Shown: positions 8,441 through 16,656 of the stretch, piece by piece
Position numbering within the stretch: position 1 is the stretch's first letter
Layout of the letters: each line of letters opens with the position of its first letter
Program-made: the position numbers and the translations under genes
Assembly (NCBI GenBank): GCA_964397655.1
Contig: CAYNKA010000009.1
Coordinates: 62,001 to 126,000 of the forward strand
DNA length: 64,000 nucleotides
DNA from: CAYNKA01 sp964397655
GTDB taxonomy: Bacteria > Spirochaetota > Spirochaetia > DTKZ01
Direction: 5' to 3'
The notes under the pieces: model-generated
Seen by the model: only the letters and a program-made list of their open reading frames with translations
Told to the model about the DNA's origin: nothing
Databases searched by the model: none

Positions 8441-9426
8441 CGGCCGACCCCCAGCTCTTTGCCCGGGAAAAAGCAGGCGCAGCGATGCCCCGACTCGATC
8501 TTCACGAGCGGCGGAACGGTCTCCGTACATGTCTTCTGCGCTATGGGGCAGCGGGTATGGAAGGAACAGCCCGAGGGGACGTTTTCCGGGGTCGGCACCG
8601 GTCCCGGAACGCCCTGGAGCCGCGAACCGCGCTTGTCCCTCGAGGGTATCGAGGCGAGGAGGAGCCTGGTATAGGGATGCAGGGGATTCGCGAGCAGCAT
8701 GTCCTTGGGCGCCGATTCGATGATCTTGCCGGTGTAGATGATGGAAATGTGGTCCGCCGCGTAGCGCACGATGCCGAGGTTGTGGCTCACGTAGAGAAGA
8801 GCCATCCTCGTCTCGTCCCTGAGTTCGAGGAGAAGGTTGACGATCTGCTTCTGCACTCCGACGTCGAGGGCGGTGGTCGGTTCGTCCGCGATGAGCAGGG
8901 AGGGGTTGCACGCGACCGCCATGGCGATCATGAGGCGCTGCTTCATGCCGCCGGAAAATTCGTGGGGGTAGCGATCCATCCAAGCCTTGTCGTCGGGAAG
9001 CCCCACGCGGAGGAAAAGCTCCCGGGCACGGTCGAAGGCGGCGCGCTCGGAATAGCCGAGATGGAAGCGGATGCCCTCCATGATCTGGCGGCTTACCTTC
9101 ATGGAAGGATTCAGGTATTTCGAGGGTTCCTGGAAGATCATGCTGATCTCCCTGCCCCGGAGGTTCCCCATGATGTCCTCGGAAAGGTCGAGGAGGTCGT
9201 TGTCCTGGAACCTGATCGAGCCGCGGACGACGCGTGCCGACGACGGAAGCAGACGCATGACGGTGAACGACGTCACCGTCTTTCCGGCCCCTGATTCTCC
9301 CACGAGGGCGTGGAATTGCCCCGGCAGGACCGTGAGGTCGACGCCTCGGAGCGCCAGTATTCTCCTGTGGTGAGCGGAGAACTCCACCGAAAGGTCCTTG
9401 ATTTCGAGAAGCACGTCGGATCCCAT
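8437..9426 (-). CDS. oppD: Peptide ABC transporter ATP-binding protein, OppD type
   Basis: A 329-residue ABC ATPase with Walker A GESGAGKTV, signature EFSGGMKQR and Walker B LLIADEPTTALD. The C-terminal oligo/dipeptide-transporter extension is present, with the Cys-containing PSGCSFHTRCPIAQKTC block that holds a 4Fe-4S cluster in some family members. Start and stop codons overlap those of oppB (9426) and oppF (8437-8440), so the three cistrons are translationally coupled. Partner of OppF in driving peptide uptake. Confidence 0.93.
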   Translation of the reverse strand: MGSDVLLEIKDLSVEFSAHHRRILALRGVDLTVLPGQFHALVGESGAGKTVTSFTVMRLLPSSARVVRGSIRFQDNDLLDLSEDIMGNLRGREISMIFQEPSKYLNPSMKVSRQIMEGIRFHLGYSERAAFDRARELFLRVGLPDDKAWMDRYPHEFSGGMKQRLMIAMAVACNPSLLIADEPTTALDVGVQKQIVNLLLELRDETRMALLYVSHNLGIVRYAADHISIIYTGKIIESAPKDMLLANPLHPYTRLLLASIPSRDKRGSRLQGVPGPVPTPENVPSGCSFHTRCPIAQKTCTETVPPLVKIESGHRCACFFPGKELGVGR

Positions 9427-10364
9427 CAGCGCGTCCTGAGTTTGGGGTTCACCAGGGCGTAGAGGATGTCCACGAGGAAGTTCATCATGGAGAAGGTGAA
9501 CGCGATGAAGATTACTCCGCCCTGGATGACCGGGAAGTCCCGCTGGTAGATCGCGGAAAGGAAGAGACGCCCGACGCCCGGCAGGGAGAAGACCTGCTCG
9601 ATGATGATGGCGCCCCCGAGCATGTATCCGAACTGGATGCCCGAGATCGTGAGCATAGGGAGCAGCGCGTTCCTGAGGGCATGGCGATATCTCACCGTCG
9701 AGTCCGGCAATCCCTTCGATCTGGCCGTAATGATGTATTCCTTCTCCAGTTCCTCCACCATGGCCGTCCTGACGATCCTGAGGAGAACGGCTCCCCGGTT
9801 GATGCCGAGGGCGAGGGCGGGAAGGATGAGATGAAGCGGTCCGTCTCCCCCGAAGAGCGGAAGCAGGCGGATTTTCACGGCGAATACGAGAAGAAGGAGG
9901 ATGCCGAGCCAGAAAGCCGGCAGCGCGATTCCCAACTGGGAAAAGATCATGCCGGCGTAGTCCCAGAAGGACCATCTCTTGACTGCGGACAGAACCCCCA
10001 TGGGAACGGCAATGAGAAAGGCTATGCCCATTCCGAAGAGGGCGAGGGCGAGCGTGATCGGGAAGCGGCCGAGGATGAGATTCGTGACCGCTTCGCCCGA
10101 GAGGAGCGATTTCCCGAAGTCAAGGCGCGCGATCGAAAGGAGCCAATGCTCGTACTGGACGATCATGGGCAGGTCCGTTCCAAGGCTCGAGCTGATCGCG
10201 GCTACCGCCTCCGGCGTAGCATCGATTCCCGCGACGACATGGGCAGGATCTCCCGGTATGACCCTGAGAATGAAGAACACGAGGGTCGATATGATGAAGA
10301 CGGTCAAGAGCAGTCTTCCCACTTTACGGAGAAAGAGCCAGAATAATTTCATATCCGAAGTCAT
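9426..10364 (-). CDS. oppB: Peptide ABC transporter permease, OppB/DppB type
   Basis: A 312-residue inner-membrane permease with six hydrophobic segments. It opens with an LLLTVFIISTLVFFILRVIPGDP block characteristic of DppB/OppB, and the coupling loop EYIITARSKGLPDS is present. First gene of the minus-strand operon oppBDFAC-DUF2779-comB. Two in-frame ATGs (10364 and 10352) are possible and neither has a strong Shine-Dalgarno sequence. Upstream, a TTGACG box at 10409-10414 followed 17 bp later by a poor TAGACG box is the only weak promoter candidate. A GACGCAT/ATGCGTC inverted repeat lies at 10458-10476. Confidence 0.92.
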   Translation of the reverse strand: MTSDMKLFWLFLRKVGRLLLTVFIISTLVFFILRVIPGDPAHVVAGIDATPEAVAAISSSLGTDLPMIVQYEHWLLSIARLDFGKSLLSGEAVTNLILGRFPITLALALFGMGIAFLIAVPMGVLSAVKRWSFWDYAGMIFSQLGIALPAFWLGILLLLVFAVKIRLLPLFGGDGPLHLILPALALGINRGAVLLRIVRTAMVEELEKEYIITARSKGLPDSTVRYRHALRNALLPMLTISGIQFGYMLGGAIIIEQVFSLPGVGRLFLSAIYQRDFPVIQGGVIFIAFTFSMMNFLVDILYALVNPKLRTR

Positions 10365-10518
10365 TGTAAATTGCCGAAAGGGCTTCGTCTACCGTTTTTC
10401 CCATAATTCGTCAATTACCGGCGGACCGCGCTTAATCCCGATCCGCAACGCAGAATAGACGCATGAATGATGCGTCGGGCACAACGAGGAGAACGTTCGA
10501 TTTCATCGCCGAGGATTT

Positions 10519-10725
10519 TTAAAGTTTGTATTTCTTCTTGATTTCCGATTCGGCCTTCAGCCAGTCCGATAGTTCATCGCCGGCTTCGTTTTTTTCGATA
10601 CGCTTCAGATACACCTGGTGGGCCAAGGCCTTGATCTCGTCCTGGACCTGTTCGAGGCTCGGACGAACGGTTTGCTTCTTCGCGACCGGAGTCTTTTTTA
10701 CGCCGGGTTCCTTGGTTTTTGCCAT
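10519..10725 (-). CDS. DUF2934 small protein
   Basis: A 68-residue basic protein. The N-terminus is Lys/Pro-rich and probably disordered; the C-terminal 45 residues contain a LAHQVYLKR helix and the DELSDWLKAESEIKK ending that defines DUF2934. Family members are small cytosolic proteins of unknown function, often found near stress and signalling genes. There is no signal peptide and no membrane segment. It ends about 150 bp before the oppB start and lies 74 bp downstream of the receiver-domain gene, on the same strand, so it may be co-transcribed with that gene. Confidence 0.75.
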   Translation of the reverse strand: MAKTKEPGVKKTPVAKKQTVRPSLEQVQDEIKALAHQVYLKRIEKNEAGDELSDWLKAESEIKKKYKL

Positions 10726-10799
10726 TTTTTTCCCTCGCCTGCTGATTTACGATGTCGTCCTCCTGAAAAAGAGTCCGACCTGCCTATCCGTTTCCGAAT

Positions 10800-11237
10800 C
10801 TACTTCTTGAGGGCTAGAACGACCCGTTCTAGTACTTTTTTGCGATCGAGAGGTTTGACTATATAGTTTTTTGCACCGAGAAGCAGCGACTTCTTGACGA
10901 GATCGTTCTTCCCCAAGGCGCTGATCATGATGACGATTGCGTTTTTGTCGAATTCCATGATCTTTTCCAACGCGGTGATCCCGTCCATTTTCGGCATCGT
11001 GATGTCCATGGTTACGAGATCGATGGTGGACCCCAGTTCCTTGTATTTTTCCAGACCCTCTTCCCCGTTCGAGGATGTGGCTACGATTTCGAATCCTGCC
11101 GAAGAAAGGATCTGGCTGAGTTGCTTCGCGACGAAAATGGAGTCGTCTACGATGAGGACTCTGTAGGAAGAACCATCCTCTTTTAAGCCCTCCGGCGTAT
11201 TTTCGTTGACACTCGGATAGTCTGACTTCGCTTTCAT
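10800..11237 (-). CDS. CheY-like single-domain response regulator
   Basis: A receiver domain with no output domain. The acidic pocket is VDDS, the phospho-acceptor Asp sits in LVTMDITMPKMDG, the conserved Ser/Thr switch is in IVIMISALG, and the conserved Lys is in NYIVKPL. A short unconserved 25-residue leader precedes the domain. The start is uncertain: ATG at 11237 lies 13 nt after an AAGGAG Shine-Dalgarno, while an in-frame GTG at 11246 lies only 4 nt after it. The partner kinase is not identified; a chemotaxis-like or phosphorelay role is possible. Confidence 0.88.
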   Translation of the reverse strand: MKAKSDYPSVNENTPEGLKEDGSSYRVLIVDDSIFVAKQLSQILSSAGFEIVATSSNGEEGLEKYKELGSTIDLVTMDITMPKMDGITALEKIMEFDKNAIVIMISALGKNDLVKKSLLLGAKNYIVKPLDRKKVLERVVLALKK

Positions 11238-11276
11238 GAAATACACCTAGCTCCTTTCTTCCGTACGAATGCTATT

Positions 11277-11305
11277 AATATAACCGCTCCTGCACAATCT
11301 GACAA
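11277..11305 (-). promoter_or_regulatory. Putative sigma-70 promoter of the CheY-like gene
   Basis: On the minus strand a TTGTCA -35 box (11300-11305) and a TATATT -10 box (11277-11282) are separated by exactly 17 bp, each with one mismatch to consensus. Transcription would begin near 11270, giving a leader of about 30 nt that includes the AAGGAG ribosome-binding site of the receiver gene. Confidence 0.65.
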
Positions 11306-11354
11306 TAGAGGCGATCGTGCCCTTTTAGAACCCTAGGAGAACCGGGCGCGGAAG

Positions 11355-11395
11355 AAAAAAATGGCCGTCCTCGCTCCTTAAGGACGGCCATTTTT
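11355..11395 (-). terminator. Strong intrinsic terminator (possibly bidirectional)
   Basis: Perfect inverted repeat ATGGCCGTCCT (11361-11371) / AGGACGGCCAT (11381-11391) with a 9-nt loop, extended by A/T pairs on both sides. Read on the minus strand the stem is followed by seven consecutive T residues; on the plus strand by five. The minus-strand loop reads TAAGGAGCG, exposing an AGGAG motif. No annotated gene ends directly upstream on either strand: it closes the candidate small RNA below. Confidence 0.85.
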
Positions 11396-11453
11396 CGTCA
11401 CTTTTTTCATTACTTTTGGTGCTTTGAACTTTTTTACATCACTTTTTTTACTG
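11355..11453 (-). ncRNA. Candidate sigma-54-dependent small RNA, about 100 nt
   Basis: No open reading frame of useful length lies between the sigma-54-type promoter (11463-11480) and the strong terminator (11355-11395), so a transcript of roughly 100 nt would be made on the minus strand. Its 5' part is A-rich with four imperfect copies of an AAAAAAGTGA-like motif, and its 3' end is the terminator hairpin with AGGAG in the loop. It lies between the NtrC-type activator gene and the CheY-like gene. The promoter and terminator are seen directly; transcription is inference. Confidence 0.45.
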
Positions 11454-11462
11454 TATACTTTA

Positions 11463-11480
11463 TCGCATAATCCGTGCCAA
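11463..11480 (-). promoter_or_regulatory. Sigma-54-type promoter (-24/-12)
   Basis: Reading the minus strand from 11480, TTGGCACG is followed by four bases (GATT) and ATGC. The -24 GG (11478-11477) and -12 GC (11466-11465) are separated by exactly 10 bp. The -24 half is a full match to the TGGCACG consensus and the -12 half has one mismatch in TTGC. A sigma-54 activator gene lies immediately upstream (11732-13144). Confidence 0.6.
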
Positions 11481-11731
11481 AAGAGAGAATTAGGCGTCGA
11501 ATTTCAATTTCGATTTGCATAGATGCAACTCTCTATGTTAAAAATAAATAAGGAATTGAGTCCGAAGAATATGCTGAATGTTTTTTTGTTTTGCACTAAA
11601 TGGACGAGAAACGAAAAAATATGAAATTATGCAATATGAATAGCAAAATTACCACGTTTTCATTATTTCCATCACACATAGGTAATTAGATCGATATTCA
11701 TTTTTCGGGACCTATGCGGAATGCATAGGTT
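11481..11731. other. AT-rich intergenic region with a 3' hairpin
   Basis: No gene recognised. Base composition is clearly more AT-rich than the coding regions around it. An 8-bp inverted repeat ACCTATGC/GCATAGGT with a 5-nt loop (11710-11730) sits 1 bp beyond the stop codon of the NtrC-type gene; it lacks a T-run on the minus strand, so it is a weak terminator or an RNA-stabilising 3' hairpin. This stretch is where activator sites for the sigma-54 promoter would be expected. Confidence 0.5.
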
Positions 11732-13144
11732 TCAATGCTGACGCGCTTCATTGTTCTGTTTCCACCTGCTCAGGGTGGATTGGGATATGCCGAGCAGCCT
11801 GGCGGCGGTGCTTTGGTTGTCGTTGCACAGCCTGAGCGCTTCCCGGATGTAGAAATCGTCGATCTCCTGCAGGGTGGGGAAGGAATCGAGGGTGAACCGC
11901 GGAAAATCGGAACTTTTTCCTTTTCCTCCCGGTTCGCTCGGAGTCTTCTGCCTTGCGAAATAATCCTTGAAGAATCCCGTGGGCAGCAGCGAGGTTTCGT
12001 TTCGGCTCACCGCGTCGAAGATCATGGCTTGAAGTTCGCGGATGTTGCCGGGAAACGAATACCCCGCGAGGACCGACATGAGGTCCTTGGGAATCTTCGG
12101 TTCCTCTTTGCCCAGCTGCATGGCGGCTTCGCGGATGAAATGACGGACGAGCAGGGGGATGTCTTCGATCCTGTCGCGCAACGGCGGGATTTCGATATGA
12201 TGCGCCATGAGACGGTAATAAAGGTCCTTCCGGAAGGTGCCTTCCTGCTGTTTTACCTTCAAATCCGCGTTCGTAGCCGCTATGATCCGCGCACGGCATT
12301 TTTCAGGTCGGTCGCTGCCCAGAGGATAGAATTCCTCTTCCTGGAGGAGCCGGAGCAATTTCACCTGGGAGGCGACGTCCAGATCGCCGATTTCGTCGAG
12401 AAACAGGGTGCCTTCCGCGGCCTGTTCGATCAAGCCTTTCCTGACGGATTCCGCGCCGGTGAAGGCTCCCTTCGTATGTCCGAAGAGCGTGTCGGAAAAC
12501 ATGGCGTCGTCGAGGCCGGAAACGTTGACCGTCACGAATTTGCCGCTTCTTCGGCTGAGGCGATGGATGGCGCGCGCTATGAGTTCCTTGCCCGTTCCGC
12601 TTTCGCCGGTCACGAGGACGGCTTTGGGGCTCGTGGCGATCGCCTCCAGGTAACCGAAGATCGTGTACATCACGTCGCTTCCGCTTATGATGCCTTCGAA
12701 GACCTCCGGATGGTTCAGATCCCAGGATATGGTCTGTTTTTCCAGCATGCTGACTTTTTTCTGAAGCTCGCGGATCTGCACGGCGTGCTGAACGATGGGA
12801 ATGAGGCGGTTTTCCAGGATCGGTTTCGTCATGAAATCGAAGGCGCCTGCTTTCATGCACTCCACCGCGGTATCCACCTTCTCCTCCGCGGTGATGATGA
12901 TGATGGGGATGTCCGGATGCTCCTCATGGAGCTTGATGAGGAGGGACTGGCCGGATATGTAGGGAAGGTGAAGGTCGAGGAGAACAACGTCGAAGTCTTC
13001 GCGTTCGAAGAGCGACTCGACCTCCCGCGAGTCGATGCAGACGGTGACGCGCTCGTAATCGTAGCCTTCCAGGAGGGTCTTCCAATATTCCGCGAGAAGG
13101 GAATCGTCGTCGACGATTAGAATGTGCGGTTCGGAATCCTGCAT
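11732..13144 (-). CDS. NtrC-family sigma-54-dependent response regulator
   Basis: A 470-residue three-domain activator. An N-terminal receiver has its acidic pocket at VDDD (residues 11-14), the phospho-Asp in VVLLDLHLP and Lys in DFMTKPI. The AAA+ domain has Walker A GESGTGKE, the sigma-54-contacting GAFTGA loop (around residues 226-231), Walker B LFLDEIGDL and the arginine-finger region. A C-terminal Fis-type helix-turn-helix (STAARLLGISQSTLSRWK) binds DNA. The ATG at 13144 has a GGGAG ribosome-binding site; a longer ATG start at 13210 falls inside the -10 box of the promoter and is excluded. It should activate sigma-54 promoters, possibly the one at 11463-11480. Confidence 0.94.
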   Translation of the reverse strand: MQDSEPHILIVDDDSLLAEYWKTLLEGYDYERVTVCIDSREVESLFEREDFDVVLLDLHLPYISGQSLLIKLHEEHPDIPIIIITAEEKVDTAVECMKAGAFDFMTKPILENRLIPIVQHAVQIRELQKKVSMLEKQTISWDLNHPEVFEGIISGSDVMYTIFGYLEAIATSPKAVLVTGESGTGKELIARAIHRLSRRSGKFVTVNVSGLDDAMFSDTLFGHTKGAFTGAESVRKGLIEQAAEGTLFLDEIGDLDVASQVKLLRLLQEEEFYPLGSDRPEKCRARIIAATNADLKVKQQEGTFRKDLYYRLMAHHIEIPPLRDRIEDIPLLVRHFIREAAMQLGKEEPKIPKDLMSVLAGYSFPGNIRELQAMIFDAVSRNETSLLPTGFFKDYFARQKTPSEPGGKGKSSDFPRFTLDSFPTLQEIDDFYIREALRLCNDNQSTAARLLGISQSTLSRWKQNNEARQH

Positions 13145-13208
13145 CAGGCTCTCCCGTTTTCGAATCGGCGGGCAGGACCCGAAGACCGGCGCTTCTTCAT
13201 AGAAGTTC

Positions 13209-13237
13209 ATAGTAGAGGTATTTCGTTATTTTGTCAA
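13209..13237 (-). promoter_or_regulatory. Putative sigma-70 promoter of the NtrC-type gene
   Basis: Minus-strand TTGACA (13232-13237, perfect) and TACTAT (13209-13214) with a 17-bp spacer. Transcription would start near 13202. This places the in-frame ATG at 13210 upstream of the message start and so supports translation from 13144. Confidence 0.65.
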
Positions 13238-13282
13238 AACGCTTTACAATTCTTTTCCCCCGAGGCTTTGCCGGCCGAGGCG

Positions 13283-14575
13283 TCACATCGCCTTACCCTT
13301 CAAGGCCGCCACGTGGGTGTTCAGTTTCGACAATCTTTGCGCGATGAGCCGGGCGAGAAGGATGCCGTAATGCGGTTTCTCCTTGACGATGTTCATGAAC
13401 TCGTTCTTGGAGATTTTCAGCAGGACGGATTTCCCTCGGGAGATCACCGTCGCCGAACGTTTGTTGTTCAACAGGAAGGACATCTCACCCAGGAGGATGT
13501 CTTCCGGAGAAAGCGTGGAGATGAGTTTGCCGTTGGAGTAGATTTCCAATTTTCCGGAGGCGATGTAATAGAGATGATTCGATTCTTCGCCTTCCGTGAA
13601 AATGACGTCCTCGTCGTTGAACGTGAGTTCCTCCCGGTTGGCGAACAACCCCGGGATCACGTCCGTGCCTCCGCTCCTGTGATTGACGTCGAACGATACC
13701 TCGTTCCCCTTGTCGTTGTATCGTAGGTTCCCGACGTAATGGGAAGTCATCTTGATTCCGTGGCCGTGGAGCCCGAGATTGACTCCTTCCTGGGGCCTGA
13801 CGTGCTTCTTCCAGTCGAAGCCGTCGCCCTCGTCCCGGATCGTGAAGGAGGAGCCGTCGTTCGCGATCTTGTAACCGAAGTACACCTTCTTGGCCTGGAT
13901 CGTGGGATTTTTGAGCTTTTCCCGAATGAGGTCGAGGCTGTCCCCGCCGTTGTTGAGCCATTCGGTTTTTTCTTCATAGCTTATCTTGCAGTTGCCGTGT
14001 TCGACAGCGTTCATGAGCATCTCGAAGAGAGCCACATGCAGGCGGTCGCGGAGTTCCTGGTTCAGATAGCCGGAGTTGAAGAGGAAGTTCGTCACGAGAT
14101 TGATGTAGGTCCGTATGACGAAGGGATCGTTCTCCATGATGAAACTGCCGGAAATCGTCTTCAGGAGATCGCGCTGCAGGTCGCGGTGGAAAAGGAAATG
14201 CCGGTTCTGGAATATGATCTTCAGGGTGCGGTAGAAGCCCCACACCATGTCGGACCTGGGTATGAGGCTGATGATGTTTGAGTTTTTCATGATATCTTCG
14301 GACTTCTTCGTGTCCTTCCGGCGGTGGACGCCGATGATACCGCCGTAGTGGAGCCACGGATCGGCCTTGATCGAATCGATGATGTTCGCGGAGTCTATGC
14401 GAGAGTCCGACAGGTTGATCAGGCTCATTTCCGGAAGCTGGTACTTGAGAAACTCTAGGGCGTCGTCCGCGCTGTCGATGAATACGGGTTCGAAGGTCCC
14501 GCAGAATTTCTCCGTGATCCGCTTGATTATACCGTTGAGTTCGAGATCGGTGCTTATGACAGGCATCTTTTGCAT
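13283..14575 (-). CDS. GHKL/RsbW-type ATPase with C-terminal cyclic-nucleotide-binding domain
   Basis: A 430-residue protein in three parts. Residues 1-150 look like a degenerate receiver-like or sensory domain without a clear phospho-Asp pocket. Next comes an HATPase_c domain of the anti-sigma-factor kinase type, with the N box at N189 (LMNAVEHGN), the G1 box DEGDGF and the G2 box GLHGHGI. Residues 315-425 form a cNMP-binding (CAP_ED) fold with DVIFTEGEESNHLYYIASG. No histidine-phosphorylation domain was seen, so it may be a serine kinase/partner-switch protein rather than a histidine kinase. It lies directly upstream of the NtrC-type gene on the same strand. Confidence 0.8.
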   Translation of the reverse strand: MQKMPVISTDLELNGIIKRITEKFCGTFEPVFIDSADDALEFLKYQLPEMSLINLSDSRIDSANIIDSIKADPWLHYGGIIGVHRRKDTKKSEDIMKNSNIISLIPRSDMVWGFYRTLKIIFQNRHFLFHRDLQRDLLKTISGSFIMENDPFVIRTYINLVTNFLFNSGYLNQELRDRLHVALFEMLMNAVEHGNCKISYEEKTEWLNNGGDSLDLIREKLKNPTIQAKKVYFGYKIANDGSSFTIRDEGDGFDWKKHVRPQEGVNLGLHGHGIKMTSHYVGNLRYNDKGNEVSFDVNHRSGGTDVIPGLFANREELTFNDEDVIFTEGEESNHLYYIASGKLEIYSNGKLISTLSPEDILLGEMSFLLNNKRSATVISRGKSVLLKISKNEFMNIVKEKPHYGILLARLIAQRLSKLNTHVAALKGKAM

Positions 14576-14591
14576 GGTTAGGTCCAACGTA

Positions 14592-14634
14592 TTTATAAAA
14601 TTCGACTCTGGCCTCGAAAAACCGCGGTTTTTCG
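14592..14634 (-). promoter_or_regulatory. Promoter region with a perfect 20-bp palindrome
   Basis: A fully self-complementary 20-bp sequence, CGAAAAACCG followed by its reverse complement, occupies 14615-14634. On the minus strand a TATAAA -10 box (14592-14597) lies 17 bp from the palindrome edge, where a poor -35 (TTTTCG) would fall inside it. This looks like an operator for a dimeric regulator upstream of the ATPase/cNMP gene. The palindrome is certain; its function is inferred. Confidence 0.5.
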
Positions 14635-14738
14635 TGAAATGCCGAGACTTCTTCTTTGAATATCGGAAGGGACCTTCATTAGCTCCACTGTCGCGGGGAA
14701 AATAGGGAGGGAATTCCCTCACGGCGACCGGATCGGCG

Positions 14739-14755
14739 GGGGGGCTCCGCCCCCC
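14739..14755 (-). terminator. GC hairpin downstream of glnS
   Basis: GGGGGGC / GCCCCCC with a 3-nt loop, 16 bp beyond the glnS stop on the minus strand. There is no T-run on that side, so it would be a weak intrinsic terminator or a Rho-independent-like pause structure. Low confidence as a functional site. Confidence 0.3.
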
Positions 14756-14771
14756 TCGGTCCAGAGCCTGT

Positions 14772-16487
<1,716 letters not shown>

Positions 16488-16656
16488 GATGGTTTTCCTG
16501 TTTGTACTCCCGCGCCTTCAAAGGGTGCGTAGGAGTAGAATAGTCGTCGGAAGCGAGTATAACAGATTCGTGGCCATTTGTTCCATATCCCACGCGGACG
16601 TAGAAACGTCGCAGCCTCTCGGATCGCCGCCGTCGGAGACGGGCTCCGGGGCGCGT

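Noticed and set aside
10458..10476. GACGCAT/ATGCGTC inverted repeat as a terminator or operator
   Set aside because: Only a 7-bp stem without a T-run and not next to a gene end; too weak to call.
13145..13210. Longer N-terminus for the NtrC-type regulator from the ATG at 13210
   Set aside because: This ATG overlaps the -10 box of a good promoter and has no ribosome-binding site, while the ATG at 13144 has GGGAG.
14739..14755. GC-rich hairpin after glnS as a dispersed repeat element
   Set aside because: No second copy was seen in the window, so only a weak terminator call is made.
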